Shown here piece by piece: positions 58,099 through 64,000 of a stretch of DNA of 64,000 nucleotides (the stretch's first letter is position 1; each line of letters begins with the position of its first letter). Origin of the DNA: Delftia tsuruhatensis NBRC 16741 (GTDB taxonomy: Bacteria; Pseudomonadota; Gammaproteobacteria; Burkholderiales; Burkholderiaceae_C). Position numbers and translations under genes: made by a program. Location of the stretch: assembly GCF_001571325.1 (NCBI RefSeq), contig NZ_BCTO01000012.1, positions 1 to 64,000 of the forward strand. The letters are read 5' to 3'. The notes under the pieces were generated by a model. It worked only from the letters and a program-made list of their open reading frames with translations, did not search any database and was not told the DNA's origin.

Positions 58099-58947
58099 TC
58101 ACGGGAGCCAATCATAGGCCGGGCTGCGCGAAGGAAGGCCCCATGAAGGATCGTATACGGGACCCAGAAAGTACAGGCCGTCCGGCGAGAAGGTGGGCGC
58201 GGCGGCATCGCGGGAGCGCGCCTCCAGCACCTGTTGCATCCACTGCGGCGCGTGTGTGCCCTGGCCTACGGCGAGCAGGCAGCCCATGATGTTGCGCACC
58301 ATGTGGTGGAGGAAGGCGCTGCCCTCGAACTCGAATCGCCAGTAGCAGCATTCCATGGCTGCATCCCCGGGACGCATGGAGCTGGCCGCGGCCATCTGGG
58401 CGCCGTCGCCTGCCATGCGGCGGGTGATGGACAGGCGGTGCAGTGTCTTGACGGGGGATTTGGCCTGGCAACCCGATGCGCGGAACGAGCTGAAATCGTG
58501 CTCTCCCAGCAGGTGCTGGGCGGCGGCCTGCATGGCGTCACCGTTGAGTGCATGGAACACCCAGCCCACACGCCCGGCCTCCACGCTGGGCCGCACGGGC
58601 GACTGCAGCAGCACATAGGCATAGCGCCTGGCTGTGGCGCAGGCCCGTGAATGGAAGGAGTCGGGCACGGGCTGGGCCCATTGCACGGCGATGTCCGGCG
58701 GCAGGAAGGTGTTGGTGCCACGGACCCAGGAGAACGGGGCCCTGTCCAGCGGCGTGTCGAAGTGGACGACCTGCATGAGGCCGTGCACTCCGGCATCGGT
58801 GCGGCCCGCACAGAGGGTGTGGACCTCCTGAGCGGCAAAGCGGCCCAGGGCCGCTTCGAGATGGTCTTGAATGGTGTTGCCAGACAGCTGGCTTTGCCAG
58901 CCACTGTAGCGCTGGCCGTTGTAGGCGACGCCGAGGGCTACGCGCAT
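58099..58947 (-). CDS. truA: tRNA pseudouridine(38-40) synthase TruA
   Basis: A 282-residue enzyme that modifies the anticodon stem-loop of tRNA. Catalytic Asp51 is in A-G-R-T-D-A-G-V-H-G. L-G-V-A-Y-N-G-Q-R-Y-S-G-W-Q at the start and H-H-M-V-R-N-I-M-G near the end are typical. Order fimV-truA-trpF is conserved in beta- and gammaproteobacteria. Confidence 0.95.
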   Translation of the reverse strand: MRVALGVAYNGQRYSGWQSQLSGNTIQDHLEAALGRFAAQEVHTLCAGRTDAGVHGLMQVVHFDTPLDRAPFSWVRGTNTFLPPDIAVQWAQPVPDSFHSRACATARRYAYVLLQSPVRPSVEAGRVGWVFHALNGDAMQAAAQHLLGEHDFSSFRASGCQAKSPVKTLHRLSITRRMAGDGAQMAAASSMRPGDAAMECCYWRFEFEGSAFLHHMVRNIMGCLLAVGQGTHAPQWMQQVLEARSRDAAAPTFSPDGLYFLGPVYDPSWGLPSRSPAYDWLP

Positions 58948-59036
58948 GGCGAGGCCTCCGGCATGTGTTGGGTGTGCATCAAGTTGTCAGTTTTCCATGG
59001 TGGCATGTACCACCCTGTCACGCGAAACCGGCACGC

Positions 59037-59054
59037 GGCGCCTGGGCAGGCGCC
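59037..59054 (-). terminator. Hairpin downstream of fimV
   Basis: Perfect 8-bp stem GGCGCCTG / CAGGCGCC with a 2-base centre, 9 bases after the fimV stop. There is no T-run on the minus strand, so termination is doubtful and read-through into truA is possible. Confidence 0.35.
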
Positions 59055-59062
59055 GTCGGGCT

Positions 59063-61969
59063 TCAGTCTATCTCGGCAAGGAGGCGCTGGGCTTTGGCCT
59101 TGAGATCGCCGTGGGCCTCGGAGATCACTTCCTCGATGAGTGTACGGGCTCCGTCGCTGTCGCCGATGGCATTGAATTCCTGGGCCAGGGCGAGCTTGGT
59201 GGCCAGCGGGTCCTCGGGCGCCGAAGGCGGCGTTGCGGCCGTGGGAGTGTCATTGCCCAGGTCCAGGGACAGGCTGCCCAAGTCGAATTCCAGCGATTCG
59301 GCCGGTTCCGGCTTGGCCTTGGCCGCCGTTTCCAGCACGCCGCCGGAATGCGCTGCTGCCGGCGCTTGGGCTGGCGCCTCGGTGCCCAGGTCTTCCAGGT
59401 TGAACTCCATGGCGTCCAGCGACAGCAGATCGGTACTGGCGTGGCTGTCGTCCGTGGTGGAACCGGTCAGGGGCGAGGGTTCGGTGGCCGGGAAGCTGTC
59501 CGTGACCTGCCGTGTGACGGGCATGTCCAGCGGCAGCATCTCGGTCGGCTGCATGTCGCTCATGGCGCTGCTGTGGTTCAGGGCATCCGTCAGCGAGGCA
59601 TGGGCCGTGGGCTGGAAGCCGGGCATGTCCAGCGATGCAGCAGGCGGCTCCACGCGGGGATCCATGCGAGGCGCCTCGCTTGCTGCGGGCTGCATGGGCT
59701 CCAGTGGTGCGCGCAGCGTGGGCTCCAGCGCAGCGAAGTCCTGTTCGCTGGGCATGGGGGCCGGTGCGGGCAGCGGGCTGGCGTGCTGCGCGGGCAGGCT
59801 GGCGTCGGCCAGGCCGCCGGGCAGGTCCATGTTGAGGTCCATGTCCAGGTCCATGGGCAGGGTGGCAGGGCCTTCGCGGTGCGCCTCCATGTCCAGGGGG
59901 CGGCTGGCCAGCGAGGCGGCCGCCAGTCCGGCAGCTGCCGCTGCGGCGCCGCCGGCAACGGCGGCAGCAGACAGGGGCGCGGCGCCGGCAGGCTGGTAGA
60001 GGGCGTTTTCCGGGTCCAGGATGCGGCCCTGGTCGGCCAGGCGCTGCCAGTCCACGCCCTTGCCCTGGGTCAGGCCGTGCAGGGTCTGCGCGACGGCCTC
60101 GAAGGCCTTGCGGTCATGGCGCTTGGCGTAGATGTCGGCCAGCTTCTGGTGCAGTGCGGTGCGGCTGGGATCGGTGCGCAGGGCTTCCTTGAGGATTTCC
60201 TCTGCCTGCAGGTCGCGGCCATAGGCCAGGTAGACATCGGCCTCGGCCACGGGGTCCACATCGCCGGCATCGAGCTGACTGGGCGAGTAGTGCATGGAGG
60301 TGCCCGACAGCTGGCTCGATGTGCCGGTATCCACGCGTTGGCCGCCACTGGCTCCAAAGAAGGAATCGGCCGCGAGCTGGCTGTCGCCAAAGGCGCTTTC
60401 GCTGGAGGCTGCGGCAGCGCGGCGGCGCTGCATGACGCGGTAGCCACCATAGCCCAGCAGCAGGGCCAGCAAGGCGGCGCCGGCCAGCGGGATGGTGGGA
60501 TCTTCCATCAGCGTATCGATGAAGCTGGGCTCGGCGATCGGTGCGACGGGGGCGGGTGCCGGCTTGGGCTTCGGCGGCTCGGCAGGAGCGGGCGTGGCGG
60601 GCACGGCTTCTGCCGCGGGCGCTGCCGGGCCGGCAGCATTGGCTGCGGCGTCTGGAGCAGCAGCGGTGGCGGCAGCGGCCGCAGCGGCTGCATCGGCAGG
60701 CGCCGCCGGGGCCGGGGGCGTTGTCTGGGGCGCTGCAGCTTCAGGCGCTGCAGGCACGGTCGGCGCGCCCGGCACAGCCACGCCGTTTGCCGTGCCGCCG
60801 GCTGCCGAGGCAGGTGCTGCAGCAGCACCTTCGGCGGGCTTGGTGGCGGCGGCGATCTGGCTCAGCTCGGACATGTTGCGCTGCAGTTCGGCCGTGCGCG
60901 ATGCCTGGTCGTCGGACTGCTTTTGCTTGGCCAGGCGCTCGTCTGCCTCCACGCCCTTGACAGCACCTTTGGACAGGGTGAGCTTGTCGGGTGCGGCGGT
61001 GGAGGGCTTGCGGTCTTCGACCTGGGCCTGGACGCTGCCCGATGCTTCACGATTGGCCGATGCCACGGGCGCGGCCGGTGCGGCGCTGGCCAGCTGGCGG
61101 CGGAACTGGTTGAAATCCCGGGACTGGGCTGCAACGATCTGGCGCGCCTCGCGCGGCGAGGTGGCCTGTGCCGTGGCCTCGTCAGGCACGGTGAGCACGG
61201 CGCCGGAGCGCATGCGGTTCACATTGCCGTTGATGAAGGCCTTGGGATTGGAGCGCAGCATGGCCACCAGCATCTGGTCCAGCGAAACGCCTGCGGGCAG
61301 GTGGGCGGCGGCAATGCGGCCGGCCGTGTCTCCGGTCTTGATGCGGACCTCGGATGCTTCGGACGGTGCCGGCGCTGCAGCAGCGCGCTCGCGGGCTGAT
61401 GCGGTGCTCCGGCGCGGGGCTGCCGGAGCAGGGGCTGGACGGCTTTCCTCGGTGTTGCCTGCGGCAGCTGGCGAGGGGGCCGGCGCGGCGCGGCGCGGTG
61501 CGGCGCCCGGTTCGGGGGCGGAGGCCTGGGCTGCAGCCGTCACGGCAGGCGGCAGCTTTTGCAGGGTGGGCGGATCCAGCAGCAGGGTGTAGTTGCGCTG
61601 CAGGTTGCCCGAGGCCCAGCTGGCGTCGATCACCAGATCGACAAAGGGCTCGTTGACGGGCTGGGTGCTTGTGAGTCGCAGCACGGCCGATCCGTCCGCG
61701 CGACGCTGCACGCTGACGCGCACCTGGCTGGCCGTGGCGTTGTACTCCATGCCCTGGGTGCGGAAGACGCCGGGAGAGGCCACGCCCACGCGCAGGCCTT
61801 CGGCTTCAGCCGCCGTGATCTGGGGGATTTCGACTTCGGCACGCAAGGGCTCGCCCAGGGCCGATTGCACGTTCACCCGGCCCAGAGCCAGTGCCCAGGC
61901 CTCGGAGGCGGGCAGTGCGACCGAGACGACGGCCGCAGCGGCCAGCACAGAGAGTTTCCAACGATGCAT
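59063..61969 (-). CDS. fimV: FimV/HubP-like protein with LysM domain
   Basis: A 968-residue inner-membrane protein that in Pseudomonas and Vibrio organises the cell pole and helps type IV pilus assembly and cAMP/c-di-GMP signalling. Signal peptide about residues 1-27; FimV N-terminal domain about 27-150 (L-G-E-P-L-R-A-E-V-E-I); LysM-like peptidoglycan-binding stretch about 205-262; membrane helix near 490-510 (I-P-L-A-G-A-A-L-L-A-L-L-L-G-Y-G-G-Y); a long acidic, repetitive cytoplasmic part with a TPR-like unit (A-D-V-Y-L-A-Y-G-R-D-L-Q-A-E-E-I-L); and the conserved FimV C-terminal domain (last 50 residues, ending L-L-A-E-I-D). Confidence 0.93.
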   Translation of the reverse strand: MHRWKLSVLAAAAVVSVALPASEAWALALGRVNVQSALGEPLRAEVEIPQITAAEAEGLRVGVASPGVFRTQGMEYNATASQVRVSVQRRADGSAVLRLTSTQPVNEPFVDLVIDASWASGNLQRNYTLLLDPPTLQKLPPAVTAAAQASAPEPGAAPRRAAPAPSPAAAGNTEESRPAPAPAAPRRSTASARERAAAAPAPSEASEVRIKTGDTAGRIAAAHLPAGVSLDQMLVAMLRSNPKAFINGNVNRMRSGAVLTVPDEATAQATSPREARQIVAAQSRDFNQFRRQLASAAPAAPVASANREASGSVQAQVEDRKPSTAAPDKLTLSKGAVKGVEADERLAKQKQSDDQASRTAELQRNMSELSQIAAATKPAEGAAAAPASAAGGTANGVAVPGAPTVPAAPEAAAPQTTPPAPAAPADAAAAAAAATAAAPDAAANAAGPAAPAAEAVPATPAPAEPPKPKPAPAPVAPIAEPSFIDTLMEDPTIPLAGAALLALLLGYGGYRVMQRRRAAAASSESAFGDSQLAADSFFGASGGQRVDTGTSSQLSGTSMHYSPSQLDAGDVDPVAEADVYLAYGRDLQAEEILKEALRTDPSRTALHQKLADIYAKRHDRKAFEAVAQTLHGLTQGKGVDWQRLADQGRILDPENALYQPAGAAPLSAAAVAGGAAAAAAGLAAASLASRPLDMEAHREGPATLPMDLDMDLNMDLPGGLADASLPAQHASPLPAPAPMPSEQDFAALEPTLRAPLEPMQPAASEAPRMDPRVEPPAASLDMPGFQPTAHASLTDALNHSSAMSDMQPTEMLPLDMPVTRQVTDSFPATEPSPLTGSTTDDSHASTDLLSLDAMEFNLEDLGTEAPAQAPAAAHSGGVLETAAKAKPEPAESLEFDLGSLSLDLGNDTPTAATPPSAPEDPLATKLALAQEFNAIGDSDGARTLIEEVISEAHGDLKAKAQRLLAEID

Positions 61970-62201
61970 AAAGCGTCAAACCTGTGTGGATGCAATTGGG
62001 CGGGCACTATTGTTATTGTGAGGATGCCCGCGTTTGCACATGTAATTGAAATTTACCCGGGGATAGATGGCACGCCATATACCAAGGTGCTTGGGTCGCA
62101 TTGTCGGCCACGCTATAGGATCGCAAGCGTCTGGTTGCCGGTGAACGCTGCCAGTTGTTGTCGAACGGCAACGAGAAGAAACACAATGTATCTTCGGTGA
62201 T

Positions 62202-62219
62202 TGTAGGCAACCGCCTACA
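62202..62219. promoter_or_regulatory. Inverted repeat upstream of fimV
   Basis: Perfect 7-bp arms TGTAGGC-AACC-GCCTACA. May be an operator or a leader hairpin for fimV. Confidence 0.35.
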
Positions 62220-62236
62220 GTCAGGGGACAAGAGAC

Positions 62237-62253
62237 TTGGGCATTGTGCCCAA
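62237..62253. promoter_or_regulatory. Second inverted repeat upstream of fimV
   Basis: Perfect 7-bp arms TTGGGCA-TTG-TGCCCAA, 17 bases from the first repeat and of a different sequence. Confidence 0.35.
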
Positions 62254-62272
62254 TCGCACAGGGTTTAAAGCC

Positions 62273-62313
62273 GAAAAAAGCGCCATGTCCCGGGCCAGGA
62301 CATGGCGCTTTTT
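62273..62313 (-). terminator. Terminator downstream of asd
   Basis: Perfect 11-bp stem GCGCCATGTCC / GGACATGGCGC with flanking A-run and T-run, so it is effective on either strand. It lies 24 bases after the asd stop. Confidence 0.88.
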
Positions 62314-62336
62314 GTGTTGGCTCAAGCCGGCGGTGC

Positions 62337-63449
62337 TCAGGCGGCCAGCAGGATGCGCAGCATGCGGCGCAGCGGCTCGGCGGCGCCCCACAGCAGTTGG
62401 TCGCCGATCACGAAGGCCGACAGGTATTCGGGGCCCATGTTCAGCTTGCGCACGCGGCCCACGCCGACTTCCAGGCCGCCGGTGATGGCGGCGGGCGTCA
62501 GTTCCTTGACGGTGATGGCGCGTTCATTGGGCACCCACTTCACCCAGGGGTTGCCGGACTTGATGATGGCTTCCAGCTCCTGCAGGGGCAGGTCCTTCTT
62601 GAGCTTGAGGGTCAGCGCCAGGCTGTGGCAGCGCATGGCGCCGATGCGCACGCACAGGCCGTCGACGGGAATGGTCTGCTCCGTGCCCAGGATCTTGTTG
62701 ACCTCGGCCTGGCCCTTCCACTCTTCCTTGGACTGGCCGTTGTCCAGCTGTGCGTCGATCCAGGGGATCAGGCCGCCAGCCAGAGGCGCGCCGAAGAATT
62801 CGGTGGGCACATCGGTGCGGATGGTCTGAGCCACCTTGCGGTCGATATCCAGGATGGCGGAGGCGGGCGTGGCCAGCTCGTCGGCCACGGCCGCATGCAC
62901 CACGCCCATGCCCTTGAGCAGTTCGCGCATGTGGTTGGCGCCGCCACCGGAGGCTGCCTGGTAGGTCATGGAGCTGACCCATTCCACGAGACCGGCCTTG
63001 AACAGGCCGCCCAGCCCCATCAGCAGGATGGAGTTGGTGCAGTTGCCGCCAATCCAGTTCTTGCCGCCCGCGGCGAGCTTGGACTGGATCAGGCCTTCAT
63101 TGACGGGGTCGAGCACGATGACGGCATCGCCTTCCATGCGCAGCGACGATGCGGCATCGATCCAGTGGCCGTTCCAGCCCGAGGCGCGCAGCTGGGGGAA
63201 GACTTCCTTGGTGTAGTCACCGCCCTGGCAGGTGATGATGATGTCGCACTTGGACAGCTCGGCAATGTCGTTGGCATTGCGCAGCTCGGTGTGGGTCTTC
63301 GCCATGGCCGGGGCCTTGCCGCCGGCGTTGGAGGTGGAGAAGAAAACGGGCTCGATCAGGTCGAAATCGCCCTCTGCCTGCATGCGGTCCATCAGCACGG
63401 AGCCGACCATGCCGCGCCAGCCCACCAGGCCTACCAATTGCTTGCTCAT
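62337..63449 (-). CDS. asd: Aspartate-semialdehyde dehydrogenase
   Basis: A 370-residue enzyme that makes aspartate semialdehyde for lysine, diaminopimelate, threonine and methionine. NADP motif [11 protein letters not shown] at the start; catalytic Cys137 in G-G-N-C-T-N-S; and the substrate His in R-I-G-A-M-R-C-H-S. This is the gammaproteobacterial-like group rather than the shorter Gram-positive type. Order leuB-asd-fimV-truA is conserved. Confidence 0.96.
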   Translation of the reverse strand: MSKQLVGLVGWRGMVGSVLMDRMQAEGDFDLIEPVFFSTSNAGGKAPAMAKTHTELRNANDIAELSKCDIIITCQGGDYTKEVFPQLRASGWNGHWIDAASSLRMEGDAVIVLDPVNEGLIQSKLAAGGKNWIGGNCTNSILLMGLGGLFKAGLVEWVSSMTYQAASGGGANHMRELLKGMGVVHAAVADELATPASAILDIDRKVAQTIRTDVPTEFFGAPLAGGLIPWIDAQLDNGQSKEEWKGQAEVNKILGTEQTIPVDGLCVRIGAMRCHSLALTLKLKKDLPLQELEAIIKSGNPWVKWVPNERAITVKELTPAAITGGLEVGVGRVRKLNMGPEYLSAFVIGDQLLWGAAEPLRRMLRILLAA

Positions 63450-63825
63450 TTTTGAAACGCCCTTTCAGTGTGAAAACAGTGCTGGATCAAGACTGTTGTC
63501 GCCCGGCTCGTCTGGGCCAGGTGAGGGCGCACGACGAACCGGGCTGGGTCAGCCTTTGATTGTCGTAATGGTTGTGGATGTGATTGCGCGCACGGCCACA
63601 CCAGCCTGGGCGGCGGGTGCAATGTTCAGCAGGAGGAACGGGCGGGCGGCAAACATAAGAGCAGTCATTCTAGCGAATACGCCAGGAAAGAGAATGTCTG
63701 TTTGATGAATATCTTCGTCGAAATGGCGAAAAGCAGACGTCTGTTTTGACGCTTTGCCTGGTTTTGGAAAATCCTGGCCAGGCAGGGCAGCCGCAAGCCC
63801 GGAGGCTCGCGGCTGTCGTGGACGT
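63450..63825. other. asd-leuB intergenic region
   Basis: About 375 bp without a supported gene. It has an AT-richer part (63655-63780) with a 10-bp palindrome CAGACGTCTG at 63734-63743. It should hold the asd promoter. Small frames here (35 codons from 63656 and 61 codons ending at 63665, both minus) lack ribosome binding sites and likeness. Confidence 0.55.
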
Positions 63826-64000
63826 CAGGCCAGCGCGGCCACCACGGCATCGCCCATCTCGCGGGTGGAGACCTTGATCGTGCCTTCGCTGTGGATGTCG
63901 GCCGTGCGCAGGCCCTGGGCCAGGACCTTTTGCACGGCGGCTTCGATACGCTGTGCAGCAGCCTCCTGGTTCAGCGAGAAGCGCAGCATCATCGCAGCCG
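63826..64000 (-). CDS. leuB: 3-isopropylmalate dehydrogenase, C-terminal end
   Basis: The 3' part of a gene that runs off the right edge: 57 codons to the TGA at 63828-63826. The visible sequence [10 protein letters not shown]... and the ending [13 protein letters not shown] fit the last helices of LeuB (leucine synthesis, oxidative decarboxylation of isopropylmalate), where T-x-x-M-G-D-A-V is the usual end. The neighbour asd supports the call. Confidence 0.85.

Larger units (their letters stand above)
61970..62336. other. fimV-asd intergenic region
   Basis: About 370 bp without a gene. It holds the asd terminator (62273-62313), two perfect inverted repeats (62202-62219 and 62237-62253) and an AT-richer stretch at about 62000-62130, close to the fimV start, where its promoter should lie. 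No clear -35/-10 pair could be assigned. Confidence 0.6.

Noticed and set aside
58946-61399. 817-codon open frame on the plus strand opposite fimV
   Set aside because: A shadow of the Ala/Pro-rich fimV gene; no domain likeness and no ribosome binding site.
63665-63850. Small minus-strand frame between leuB and asd
   Set aside because: It overlaps the leuB 3' end in another frame and has no coding signs.

Overview
The window reads as a chromosomal segment of a high-GC betaproteobacterium of the order Burkholderiales, most likely family Comamonadaceae and close to Delftia or Comamonas. This is inferred from gene order (rpmF-plsX-fabHDG-acpP-fabF-rpoE-rseA-mucD-lepA-lepB-rnc-era-recO-pdxJ-acpS-nagZ and leuB-asd-fimV-truA-trpFBA-accD), protein character and strong G/C bias at third codon positions. 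I saw no rRNA, tRNA, CRISPR array, insertion sequence or integrase, so apart from the pilus locus this is core genome.

Positions 1-13343, all on the minus strand, hold a Tad/Flp pilus operon read from flp (13343) toward position 1: Flp pilin, a TadG-like and a TadE-like protein, a secreted protein of unknown role, a second tiny Flp-like pilin (59 aa), CpaB/RcpC, an RcpA/CpaC secretin carrying two C-terminal SH3-like domains, an FHA-TadA ATPase fusion, TadB, TadC, a DUF192 protein, a lipoprotein, another TadE-like protein, and a secreted Gly/Pro-rich protein cut by the window edge. Most neighbours overlap by ATGA, which suggests translational coupling. TadZ, TadD and a dedicated prepilin peptidase are absent from the visible part. 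Upstream of flp lies about 750 bp without a convincing gene, partly AT-rich and containing palindromes.

Positions 14092-20074 (minus) carry queF, a prolyl 4-hydroxylase-like dioxygenase, yaaA and rne. A long leader separates rne from the divergent rluC, HAD phosphatase, Rieske protein and sppA (20667-23848, plus). Then come rsmI-like and maf-like genes (minus), and from 25363 a long plus-strand run: yceD-rpmF-plsX-fabH-fabD-fabG-acpP-fabF (phospholipid and fatty-acid synthesis), an orphan membrane protein, rpoE-rseA-mucD (envelope stress), lepA-lepB-DUF4845-rnc-era-recO-pdxJ-acpS-nagZ (translation, secretion, RNA processing, repair, cofactors, wall recycling), a phosphofructokinase, a cold-shock/DUF1294 fusion, an HD-domain protein and purT.

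From 48079 the strand is mostly minus: an MscS-type channel, a REC-GGDEF diguanylate cyclase, an unknown membrane protein, lysS and a LON-domain protein; then plus-strand yggT; then minus-strand fimV, truA, trpF, trpB, trpA and accD (transcribed in that order), with asd and the 3' end of leuB further upstream. The least explained parts are non-coding: the 430-bp gap before lepA (alternative hairpins, tandem 11-bp repeats, a possible promoter plus terminator that could make a roughly 65-nt RNA), the rseA-mucD gap (long hairpin and a sigma-E-like promoter), the lepB-DUF4845 stem-loop, and the fimV and flp upstream regions.
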